A stretch of DNA of 64,000 nucleotides, from NCBI GenBank assembly GCA_017654935.2, contig CM065682.1, positions 41,637,725 to 41,701,724 of the forward strand. The letters run 5' to 3'. A model generated the notes under the pieces. It was not told the DNA's origin, did no database searches, and saw nothing but the letters and a program-made list of their open reading frames with translations. Position numbers and translations under genes: made by a program. Below, one piece after another: positions 12,760-25,868 of the stretch. Each line of letters starts with the position of its first letter. The stretch's first letter is position 1. This stretch comes from Phymorhynchus buccinoides. Its lineage: Eukaryota > Mollusca > Gastropoda > Neogastropoda > Raphitomidae.

Positions 12760-14126
12760 GGGGGGAAGAACTTGGTTTTAGCACTGATGTACTCGTCTTA
12801 AGTTGTTGTTCTTGTTCAGTTTTAGTTTTCTTAATATTTTGTAATTCTTCTTTATCACATTTTTAAATAGCAACAGCAAATTGCAGTTTAGTCCTGTTTT
12901 GTGGGTGGTGTCAGCAATTTGCTGTCTTTAATTGTTTAAACATTATCTAGGCGAAACGAGACAACTTCTCAGTTAGTCGATGAAACGAGAGTAGGCAAAA
13001 CACGCATAGGCGAAACGCGCGTAGGCGAATAGAGGCGCACCAGTTAAAAACAAGTGACTGAAGATCCTGATGATCCCTTCAGTCACAGGTTTGAAACTCT
13101 ATGGGAATGTTTCAACACTACAGTATTTTTTCCTCAGCTGAGATAACTTTTAATGCTTGTTTTATTCTACTCTCGAGCGAGAAAAATATATTGAAGTTTC
13201 GTTTCAAAGAAAATTTCTTCTCATCTTTTAAAAGAAAGGACTTTAATGTATCCATGTGTCTGATGACAAACCAACAGTAACAAAACAAACAAAAAACCCA
13301 CACAGCAGTCTCATTTAGGCATCATCCCCTAAAAGAAATGTGGTACCTTAACGGCAAGAATACGCACAAATCTCAGCAACAATAAATACCCGAGTTTTAG
13401 CCAGGAAGCAAAGAGAAATGCAAAAAGAGATAAAATCTCAATTTTAGTAAGAGTTATTAATTTTTCACTGTCAATCATAACTTTCATATATTTTGGTAAA
13501 GGTCAAGATGTGCCACCCCCCCTACATTTCTCGGTTAATTGTATTTTTCCGTTATTGCCTTTCTTACCATACATAAAGCTGTATTTTATTAACCTTTTTA
13601 GCTAATAACCTTTTTGGAATACTAACCCTATCCCTAACCCTAGCCCTAACCCTACCCCCCACTATGTACTGCAGTACACCGCGATTTGTCACAGTTGTGG
13701 TTCGTTGCGTTTTTCATCTTATAGGGTGGGGGGTAGGGTTAGGGTTAGGGCTAGGGTTAGGGCTAGGGTTAGTATTCCAAAAAGGTTATTAGCTAAAAAT
13801 GTTCCTAAAATACAGCTTTATGTATGGTAAGAAAGGCAATAACGGAAAAATACAATTAACCGAGAAATGTAGGGGGGGGGGTGGCACATCTTTACCTTTA
13901 CCTATATTTTCTCTAACATAAATCTGTGCTACCGTATTTTCCGGGCAGCAAGCCGCCGCTTTCTTCCTCAACTTTGACCCCTGCAGCTAAAACAACGGTT
14001 GCGGATAATTTGTGGATGAATGGATGAATGAATGAATGAAAGTTGGGTTTAACATCCGCTCGGTGTCGCCATGTGAGACAAAACCATTAACCAGCCATCA
14101 TTCTGTGTGTGTGTGTTTGTGTGCAG

Positions 14127-14225
<99 letters not shown>

Positions 14226-17200
14226 GAAAGAAAGTATGAGAGTGGGGTCTTTTTGTAGCATATTGGTGCCCAGGGACGGTATTCATGTCGAGATAGCATG
14301 AGACTTAGCATGATGCTAATTTAGAAGCTCTTCCAAAAGTCCTATTAAATCCTATAGGACATTGGAAGAGCTTCTAAGTTAGCATCATGCTAAGTCTCAT
14401 GCTATCTCGACATGAATACCGTCCCAGGTGTATTTTTCTTCCTTTTAATGCCTTTGCTTTGTAGATGATTTGTTTCTATATTGATACTTTTTGTGTGTAT
14501 GTGCATTTCCCTTGAAATAATGTAACATGTAAATATGAGTAACTGCAGTGTGCTCTTCTTTTAGTGATGTTCTTTTTGTGCTGTTATTACTTGTCATAAA
14601 TTTTATAGGATTGTTTTTATTTCAATGTTTTTATTTCCTATCTTGTCATTGTAAAGTGCATAGAGCATTTTTAATGGATTATTGCGCTATATAAATAAAA
14701 TTATAATTATTATTCAAAATGACACTAAATATTATTTGTGGATTTATTTGTTTCTATTTTTAGGCTGGTCATCAAATCTAGCCTTTGCGCTTTGACATCG
14801 CCCAATTAGGTAAAGATGAAACGTTCTCGGACCAATACTTAGGAATTTAATCAGTGAGCACATAATCTAACCAGTGAACTTCACCAGTTTCATACACTAA
14901 AACAGGGAACAGCTTATGATCAAAATTTGAATTGATATATCGCAATCGTGACGATCTTTATCAATGCTGTGCAAATGAAAGAAGTTGAAAGTGATTGGTC
15001 TTGCTTCACACAAAAAGAAGTTTACAAAAAAATGCTTTGTATTATTAAACTGATAAATTGGCATTTGTGTCTGCAACAAAAAACTTCAGGGGTTGCGGCT
15101 TTGACAAGGGTGCGGCTTGTAGATCAGGTACATCTTCAGTCAGCCAGTACTTTATCTTTAGTCAACAAATACTTTATATTCATTCAACCAGTCAGTCCAT
15201 GTTCAGTTTACAAACCTAAAATCAGCCAGGACTACAATCAACCTGCAATGCATCTCCAAGTCACCTGCACTTTACCTTCTGTCTGTTAATAATAAATCAT
15301 CATTAATCAATCATCAAATAATAATATAGAAAACAAAGAGTTCAATTAAAAAACAAAACATAAAACAAATAAAACAACTGAAATGAAGCAAAATTGCACA
15401 GTAAATTATACAAACCTGCTCTTTTTCCTCCACCACTCGCTGCAGCTGTGTTTCTTTTTCCTCCACCACTCTCTGCAGCTGTGTGTCTTTCTGCTGCAGC
15501 TGTGTGTCTTTCTGCTGCAGCTGTGTTTCTTTTTCCTCCACCACTCTCTGCAGCTGTGTTTCTTTTTCCTCCACCACTCTCTGCAGCTGTGTTTCTTTTT
15601 CCTCCACCACTCTCTGCAGCTGTGTGTCTTTCTGCTGCAGCTGTGTTTCTTTTTCCTCCACCACTCTCTGCAGCTGTGTGTCTTTTTCCTCCACCACTCT
15701 CTGCAGCTGTGTGTCTTTCTGCTGCAGCTGTGTTTCTTTTTCCTCCACCACTCTCTGCAGCTGTGTTTCTTTTTTCTGCAGCTGTGTGTCTTTCTGCTGC
15801 AGCTGTGTGTCTTGCTCCAGTACCACCTGTTGCTGCTTGCAGATGGTGATGTGGTTCTCATCGGCAGCCTTCAAGGAAGCCTTCAGGATGGCTTCGTTCG
15901 GATACCGACCTGTGTAGCAAAACAAACACCGATAAGTTGTGGGTCAGTTCAGTCAATAAACAACATCACTTACTCCATTTGAGAAATGCTTCACAGAAAC
16001 AATATCAATGGCCTAAAGTGTTCCAAGCATTTTCTTTTATACATGTTTTTCCAGACTGAACAATGCTAAAAAAACAAGGAACACAAGGGACTGAACCTGG
16101 GTTGGTGCAACGTTTCCTCACATGAGTTAGTTCCCTTTGAGTATGGATAAATGGACAGATGCATGCACACACGCACAGACCAAACAAAAACAATAGTTCC
16201 TGCCGCTTCACTCAGGAATTACAAAGAGATGCATGTACTGTAAAGTTAGCATGTTTGTCTGTAAAGATGATGGCCAAGTTGCCAGAAGGTTAAATCTCTT
16301 TTTTCAAAGCTTGAAATTCCTCTCTGTCCATCTAGGAGTGAACATTTGGATACCTCATTCAATTCAAAACAGATTATAGCAGCAGAAAGAGTGGTACAAA
16401 CTCTGACTGAATTGTCATGCTGTTGATACCACAACCCCCAACAAACTCACTGCCACAAAGCTCTAGGAATAAATCTGCCCACATGGTTCTTTCACACATT
16501 TTTGTATGTTAATATTTACCTGTACTCCAACTAGTCCAAGCATGTGCAAAAATGAAATTAATTTAATAATCAAACTAAGTAATAAAGATGTAATCAAACA
16601 AACAAAAAACCTTTTTACACCTGAAATACTTCAAATAGTATAGTGTCCACTACAGTCCAGTCACTTTGCAAATTTCAAGAAGCTATAACTTCCTCAGTAA
16701 TAATAGATGTAAGACCTTTTCTTAGCAAAGTGACCTCTGAGCAGAATTTATTCCCCTATCAGTCAGGCTGAAATCATTTGCACTGTTCAAACTCACTAGT
16801 TTGACAGAAAAACTTGACGATAGCATGTTGGATTTGCAGGAGGGTGTACCCACATGCTAGGGCTGCCTTGACCGCGGTCATGTCCAGCACAGGGGACCCT
16901 GGCTCCTCCCCCAGCACCCCGTCACTGCTGCTGATGTCACCTGTCAATCACAAACACAAATGAATAAACTCTGACACTTGGCTCTCAAAAGAATGAGATT
17001 GTATCAACAAAGAAAGAGCAATCATTACTGTGCCAGTTCATGTAAAGTTCTTTATTTAAAGATTATAAATCCCATAAAAAGAAACATGAGCTGATATTGA
17101 TAAGTAGCCTTGAGTTTGACTGAATCGCTAAGCTGAGGAAAATCAAAGCCCATGCCTGTTTTACATCCAAAGTAATAAAAAATATAATATAAATATGATT

Positions 17201-17261
17201 GGCTCACGTCGTTTTTTAAAACAAAGTGAGTCTATAGTATCGTACATGTTCGGTTGTTCGG

Positions 17262-17328
<67 letters not shown>

Positions 17329-17563
17329 GCGTCCGTGGCCCCGACCTTTAACCTTAACTCAAACCTTAACGTTGTCATTTTCTCTAAACATATAAGGCGT
17401 TAGAGGGTTAAAGTTAGCAGGATACTTGATTTTGACGTGAGCCTTCAAGTCACGACGATCAAAGCAGTCAGATACATTGATAAAGAACAAAATTGGCTCA
17501 CGTCGTTTTTTAAAACAAAGTGAGTCTATAGTATCGTACATGTTCGGGTTGTGTGTGTGTGTG

Positions 17564-17648
<85 letters not shown>

Positions 17649-20600
17649 GCGTCCGTGGCCCCGACCTTTAACCTTAACTCAAACCTTAACGTTGTCATTT
17701 TCTCTAAACATATAAGGCGTTAGAGGGTTAAAGTTAGCAGGATACTTGATTTTGACGTGAGCCTTCAAGTCACGACGATCAAAGCAGTCAGATACATTGA
17801 TAAAGAACAAAATAAAGATAAGGTTGTGCAACCTTGAACCTTGACTCAGTCACACTCTTCAAACTAAAGAAGACTCTCACTCTCCACTGAAACTTTAACG
17901 TTGTCATTTTCTCAAAAAAACATAAGATGATAGAGGGTTAAAGTTAGCAGGATACTTGATTTTGACGTGAGCCTTCAAGTCATGGCGATCAAAGCAGTCA
18001 GATACATCGGTAAGGAACAAAAGAAAGAAAATCATTTGTTGTAACTGTTGTGTTGTACCGAGTAGGAGATACATACTGGAAAGAAGACTCTCCATTAGAT
18101 ATACAAAAACGCTCTTTAAAAAGAAACACAAGACTTCAGGTGTGTACAAATAGGTACATTTTAACGTCGTCAACTTATATTTTCTGTAACAAATGGATGT
18201 ACCGAGTGTGTGCGTTGACGGCCCGGTTGTTTAGCTTTTATTTGCGCCTTTGAGTAACGGTTGTTCGTGTTCATTTGCCCATCATCTCTGCGCACAACTT
18301 AGCCTACTGCACTTCCGGCAACAAGGCCTAGGCCTAGAGTCCATGCCTTACCTCATAATCAAGACGACGTACTTAACATTTAGCCCACATTCATTTCAGT
18401 CTTGAAAAAAAATATACGGAAAATCCAGGGTTCGTCGATTTCACTGCCTTCGACGTACGAATCCTTTGTTAGTCCTAGACGATTGATCACCATGAGCAAA
18501 GACTGTACAGGGGAAGATAAACATGGATGAGCTTGCTGGCTGTGACCTTGACCTTTGCTTTGTGGCAGGGGGGGGGGGGGGGGAGAATTAACGAAACGAA
18601 AATAAAATATTAGGACTAATATAAAATATCTTACAGAAATGTAGATGATGTGGAACAAGTTTTCATCGCATGAACGATCAGTTTAAAACAGTAACAGATC
18701 ACGCAACTTCAATTATTAATTTTCTAAGAGTAAGAGGCTTAGACCCACAGGCAAAGACTAGGCCTACTACAGGTGTCCGTAGACCCCCCTTACCCCGGCG
18801 GGGGGGGGGATTGGTCACTATGTTTTTTCTGAAAGCTTGGTCAATATGCTTTTCAATTTTACTTGTTTGCCAAAAATAAAAATAGGGCTCCACTGTTACA
18901 TGCGCATACATATAATTAAATTTTAAAGAAAGGGGTAGGGGTGCATAGAAATAATTTTAATTTACACAGTAAAATAAAAATTAATTGTTTTCAGATGCAC
19001 AAGTGTCTACATAACAGTATTCTCTCTAAACAGGCATGGGAATTGTCATGGGAATTCCCATGCCTGCTATAGTAATAAAAATCAGACGTGAGCCTTGCAG
19101 GCTTTGCCTCTTGTTTTTAAAAAAAATGAAGTTTAATATAATGCGGAGCATAAAGTATTAAAGATCAAAATGGTTTTTTTCTAGTTAACCTGTAATGAGG
19201 CTGTATATATAATTACAAATATTACTAAGGTAATTAATACTACTTAGAGCACTGTGTTTTCATCCACAATAAGCAACATCATATTATTTGATAATAAACA
19301 AAAAGTAAATGAACGTCAAAAGTAAATTATAAAAGTATCAAAGCAATATGAATAACTCACCAGGTCCATTCAACTCCTTTGGGTACATTACTTCCGCTAA
19401 GACCTGGTAAACAAAAAGAGAAAAGCCAGTCAGTGTTTTACAATATTACTACTAGTATTAATAATAATATAGATTTTCAGCATTAAACACAATGACATAA
19501 ACCACAGTAAGTGAATAACATCAAATTATAATATTTAATAATATGGAAATTAAATTTTAAGTAATGCCTTCTTATTTTTTATTCAACAAAAGTAAGTCAC
19601 TCTGTCCCTCTCTCTAACACACACACACACACAGATAAAACATACAGGTTCTTTTTTCTTTAATTATTTTGGTTCAGAAAACAAAGAGGTTCTCTTTTTC
19701 TTTGGTCATTTTGGTTTTAGCAAATTTTCTCAATTTCTTTTTTACTCAAGCACTGAAAACCTACCTGTAGATTGGCAGCCTGGGCAATGAAGTCCTGACC
19801 CTTGGTGCTGATGATATGAAGGCAGGTAGGAGACACTGTGGCATGGGTCCTCCAGATATCAGCCTCCTCACTCCAGTCATAGAGCTCCACCCCACAGTTG
19901 TAGCACTTGACCTTGTCGCTGCACCCTGCGCACAGAATACAACACCCATCATAAAACGTAATTTGAACCACTTCTAAGGTGTGGGTCATCCATACATAAA
20001 GTTCTTCACAGTATAGATTTACAGCTCCACCCCACAGCTGTAGCACTTCAGCTTGTCACTGCACCCTGCGCACAGAATTATAGAACCGTCACAATTGTAG
20101 TTTGAATCTCTTCTAAGGTGTGGGTCATCCATACATCAGACTCTTCACCAGTGATGTCCTGAGGCCCGGTCATAGGACATTGACCTATTAAAATTGAAAA
20201 TGTCCTATTGTGTTCTCCCCTGCCACCTCCAACTGTGCTGGGACAAATGTCTGATTACATTTGTAACACGGGCACGTTTTGTCTTATTGATTTCTGCAAC
20301 AACCAGGACATTGTCCTATTGATTTCTCTAGTCTCACTCTCAGGACAGTTTGTCCTATCACGTTTTGATCCTCGGTACATCACTGCTTCACAGTACAAAA
20401 ACATTATCTAATCTTATAGGTGTAGCAGTTTAACTCATTCCGCTCTGCACATGACAATTTGTCCAGGGCGCCCTAGTGCAACTACCAGCGCCCGACAAAT
20501 TATCGGGCAGAGACCTCCATTTACTTTTCTTATCAATCTAGAATTTAGTAATAGTAGAAACTATTAGGGAAACAAAAAGTTGGTTTCCGGTTTCCCAACC

Positions 20601-22419
20601 GACACTAGTGTTTGGCCGCTGACCCTAAACTTTTTTTTGGACAAATGGGGGAGAAAAAAACAACAACGAAAGTAAGCGAACAGACGATGCAAGGGAAACA
20701 ATACATCGGCGGCGCAGTCAAGGACCGTTACTCGCGCCAACGTCTGTGATCCCTACTTCCGCCAACAAAATGGGCAAATGGGGGAGAAAAAAACAACAAC
20801 GAAAGTCGGCGCAGTCAAGGACCGTTAAGTCTGTGATCCCTACAGACGATAAGCAAGGGCAAAACAATACATTCGGCGCAGTCAAGGACCGTTACTCGCG
20901 CCAACGTCTGTGATCCCTACTTCCGCCAACAAAATGGGCAAATGGGGGAGAAAAAAACAACAACGAAAGTAAGCGAACAGACGATGCAAGGGAAACAATA
21001 CATTCGGCGCAGTCAAGGACCAACGTCCAACAAAATGTGATCCCTACTTCCGCCAACAAAATGGGCAAATGGGGGAGAAAAAAACAACAACGAAAGTAAG
21101 CGAACAGACGATGCAAGGGAAACAATACATTCGGCGCAGTCAAGGACCGTTACTCGCGCCAACGTCTGTGATCCCTACTTCCGCCAACAAAATGGGCAAA
21201 TGGGGGAGAAAAAAACAACAACGAAAGTAAGCGAACAGACGATGCAAGGGAAACAATACATTCGGCGCAGTCAAGGACCGTTACTCGCGCCAACGTCTGT
21301 GATCCCTACTTCTGCCAACAAAATGGCAGGAGCAAGACACGCGCTTGCTGTATCAATGGCAACATGTGACCATGGAGATGCGGTAAAGGCGACAAATACT
21401 TTCATATATTCACACACATGGACCGAACACAAGTCTAAAAAAAAAAGAGAAAAAAAAGCCTAGTACTACTAGTAGTAGTAGTACATACCTACCTACCCTA
21501 TTTTTCAAACTGATGAAACCCCAAACAGACCTTTTTTTGTCCTTAACATGGGGGCTTACGTTAATGACTAAAATATGTTTATTCTGAAGCTATTTGCGTC
21601 AGAATGATCGCTAAACTCGTTGCGCGATTTTAAATCAGTTTCAACTAATGCAAGCACTTCATAAGTTCATTGTCTTTATGTGTGTTTTGTAATAAACTTA
21701 GTACCTCTCTGAGACCCTGCAGGCTGGGAGTGCAGTCCGCAGGGCAAATGGGCAGTGTGCAATGGGTTAATGCTTTGCTGTATCCTGAATATAAAATTAC
21801 TGCAAAACTACAGATTTGAATCAATTTTGTGGCATGGGTCCTCCTCATATCAGCCTCCTCACTCCATCATACAGCTCCAACCCACAGCAGTAAGTCATGT
21901 TGTTTTTAAATTATAGCCCTGCTGACAACTAACCCACAGTAGTATTACAAGTTTCATCTTGTCACTGCATCCTGCAAACAGTTCTCAGGGGTCCTATTCA
22001 TGGGGCGTACGTCTAACGTACGCGGAAACGTCTGCACTTTCCAGGGAAAGTTGCAATTCATGGGGCCTGACTGACCTAAAACCTTCGGCATATGGGCGAA
22101 CTAAAGGGCTGAAATTTAGTCAAGCGAATTCGGCAGACTACGAGCTGTACGTCTGAACTACGGTCGAGATTGGGAGATGCAAAGGCGGCGATTTATTTGG
22201 TTTATTGCTAAAATGGGTGTGTATGTCGGCATGAAACTACATATCTGCGATAGAAAAAAACTCGTGCAACACTTAAAAAGTTGTTTTTGAAGATGATTCA
22301 TGCTACAGCATGACAAAAACCAAGCCGTCAGTAGGCCTACGTTGAAAGCGTGCACCACAATGAGATTGCTTCATGGCGGACTCGCATGTCTTAAGGGTTA
22401 GCTTGTGTGCGTGTGTGCG

Positions 22420-22454
<35 letters not shown>

Positions 22455-23443
22455 GCGCGTGTACGGGCGTGTGTGCATGCGCCGCATGTGTCATTGTGTG
22501 TGAGAGAGAGAGGTCATTTGAACTTTTTATTCTGTTAGGCTCGACATAATTCAGTTCCACTACTAGTCTATTATCATTCACACACCCTACATAAATTTGT
22601 TATTTAAATTAAATAACACTATTAACAGGTTTGTTGTTTGTTGTTTAATTATTAATAATTATTTAAGTTTATACCACATCCTAAATCTGACACATGGAAC
22701 TGAAACTCAGACAGTGTGGAATCAATACTAACTATATCTATATATAAGCCTACTGCTAGGCCTAGGCAAAACTAGCTAGGGCCTACATTTCTTTCCAACA
22801 CACACACACTCACACACTGCCTCTCAACTCATAGGCCTAGCACTAGTAGCAGTCTACTCGCGCACCAGTTGCTTTCCTCTGCGTCGTGCGGAAGAAAGTC
22901 TATAGCGCATACACACGTCAGCATCATCGGGGAACTCCGAAGTAGTTCCAACGTATGGAGTCTAAAGGCCTAAAGCTGACGTCTGACCTGCGAATTGCGT
23001 CTACGCTGCTCGGATAGTTCAGACGTGTGTCAAATGTCTGACATAATCAACGTAGCCGCTATGAATTACTCCCCAGAACCACCATCCTATTGATATTTTT
23101 TTTATCTGATTCCCTGAACTTACATCGCTTTGTACGTTATCATTTCTCAATCTCACAATAGTCACACTCACAGTCATAAATTTTATACTCTCCATCTTAT
23201 AAATACACCCAACAACATTACTAGTTTTAAATTTTATACTAATATCTAAAGATCATTAGATGTAGAACTTTAATAAACTATCAGAAAGCATGATAATTTA
23301 AATACATCAGATTTTTTTTTGAATTCTTGTCATTTTTAACCCTGTATTCATTTTATCAACAACTGGGGGGAAAAAAAAAAAAAAAAAGCTTCCGTACTTG
23401 AAGCAAAAATAATTAACACACAAAAAGCAAATACACCAAAGCA

Positions 23444-23476
<33 letters not shown>

Positions 23477-24544
23477 AACACAAACGCTTCATTTTTTTTA
23501 GTTAAAGACTATACACACAAATAATCACTAAAAAGTAAAAAGCAGTAAACATGCCAACACCATTGCTGACATGTGACAATTAGTGAATTACTTTAATAAT
23601 GTTCATTTCTTTGTTGGCTTCTGATCATATTCAAACTCAAAAGTTGTCATATATCTATAACATTTTATAGAATACATCACACAAGCATAAACACATGCCC
23701 ATAATGCATGTACATGCACACACACATCATACGCACACACACACACACACACCATGAGCACAAACACAAAGTACACACACACACACACACACACACAGAG
23801 ACATGCACACACATACACACATAATGGACACAAACACATGTTTACAAAGTTCAGACACACACACGTGTACACAAGCACACACATCCCTACACAAACATTT
23901 TGTTTCATTTTGTTTGGATTTTTTATGTCTAATATCACTTCTAAGTGAAAAGACGTTAAATTAAAGAACAACAACAAACATTTTGATTTATGCCAGACCT
24001 GCCTACCCCCAATTTCTTTTTTAGGTACTCCACGAAATAAAATTCCGTACTTTTTCTCAAAATTCCGTATTTTGCAAGGAGACCCCAAAACGGAACATTA
24101 CAGAACATTAAACCGCCACGCGAAATGACGAAAAACACTCGATTTTGACCGATCTTACTATCTTAGACCTTAAACTAAAAAGTTCAAATTTTGGCCGTAT
24201 TAATTTTCCATTTACCATACTGCAGTACTGGGGCTCAAAATAATGTACAAAATATGAAAAATCGTATGGGTAGGCAGGTCTGTTATGCGCACACACACGC
24301 ACACACACACACACATGTGCAGGTAATGGTATGTTCACGTACGTGTACGCACACACTTCCATATGTCATACATAATAATAACAGTAATAATAACAGTACA
24401 TTTATATAGCGCTTTACCTCAGATGAGCCCAAAGCGCTTTACAATCAATTATTCATCAACAGATAACAAAAAACAACATTCAAGAGTGACACCAACCACC
24501 AACAGCGCATATGCAAAGCAACTCTCTCTCTCTCTCTAACACAC

Positions 24545-24595
<51 letters not shown>

Positions 24596-24886
24596 CACAC
24601 ACGCACACACACACACACACACACGCACACACACATAAACACACAATTATTGATGCCAACTCGTTCATACCCCATTCGGTAAGCCACAGCAACTGAGCCG
24701 CATGGACTGACCACATACACCAACACACATACACAAACACCCTCACACACAACGTACGCACGCAGACAGACACACAGACACACAGACACGCACACAAACA
24801 CACACACACACATGCGTGCACACACAACCCACAAAACCAAAATACACACAAGCACACATTCATGCTCACACACACACACACACACG

Positions 24887-24931
<45 letters not shown>

Positions 24932-25305
24932 CACAAAACACAGCACAAACCTCTTAAATCAATCTTCCCTCACGTGCACACAACGATAGACAACTGATCA
25001 AATATTTAGGGCGCAGCAGGAAAAAGATGGGTTTTAAGAGAGGTTTTGAATGAGGAGACTGAGTTGGAGTGTCGGAGAGGAGAAGGCAGAGAATTCCACA
25101 GAGATGGTGCTTGACAAGAAAAAGAACGTTGGCCAGCAGATTTGAGACGGATCAATCAATCAATCAATCAATCAAAATATTTATTGTCTTTAAAACAAAG
25201 AAATTCTTTGTCTGGCATGCACATAAAACACATATATAATACAAATAGAGACAATAAGACAATATACAGTAAATACATCATAAGAATTAAATTACAATAC
25301 AATAT

Positions 25306-25344
<39 letters not shown>

Positions 25345-25513
25345 CTAAACAAACAATTTGTATAAAAGTAATAATAGGACAGCAAACAAAATGTATAAAA
25401 GGGGGTACATAAAAACAAGGTTTAGATTATAAAAGCCAATGCTGAATACTAGAACAATGTAAAATAATGTATGCTAAAGTCAACACACATTCACCCTGGC
25501 TCTCTCTCTCTCC

Positions 25514-25560
<47 letters not shown>

Positions 25561-25813
25561 CCCCCCTCTCTCTCTCTCTCCTCCTCTCCTCCCCCCCTCC
25601 CCCCCCCCCCTCTCTCTCTCCCTCACACACACACACACAGCTTAAACAAACAATAATGGGACAATATGCATAAAACTAAATTAAAATGAATAATATCCCA
25701 AGCATAATACACAAAAACAAAGTTTAGATTATTAAAACCAATACTGAATACTAGAACATGATAAAAAGTATGCTAAAATCAACACACATTCACCCTAGTT
25801 CTCTCTCTCTCTG

Positions 25814-25868
<55 letters not shown>

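Larger units (their letters stand above)
13932..15128. mobile_element. TIR element (CCGTATTTTCCGGGC type) split by nested insertions
   Basis: Left part 13932-14020 (accgtattttccgggcagc, then a CTTTGACCCCTGCAGC block). The right part near 15085-15128 has the inverse blocks (CTTCAGGGGTTGCGGC, GTGCGGCTTGTAGATC). Between them are a (GA)n tract, a 153-bp palindrome and a LINE 3' fragment. A near-repeat of ATTTGTGGAT at 14016 and 14736 brackets the inserted material. Confidence 0.45.

Noticed and set aside
13620..13775. Interstitial telomere marking a chromosome fusion
   Set aside because: The TTAGGG runs are short, degenerate, inverted and lie inside a dispersed foldback element.
15383..15982. 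199-aa plus-strand open frame of Phe/Leu/Cys repeats
   Set aside because: It is the antisense of the IAP coiled-coil exon; the minus strand has correct splice sites and phase.
19034..19066. Short palindrome CATGGGAATTCCCATG as regulatory site
   Set aside because: Too short and without context to separate from chance or a decayed repeat.
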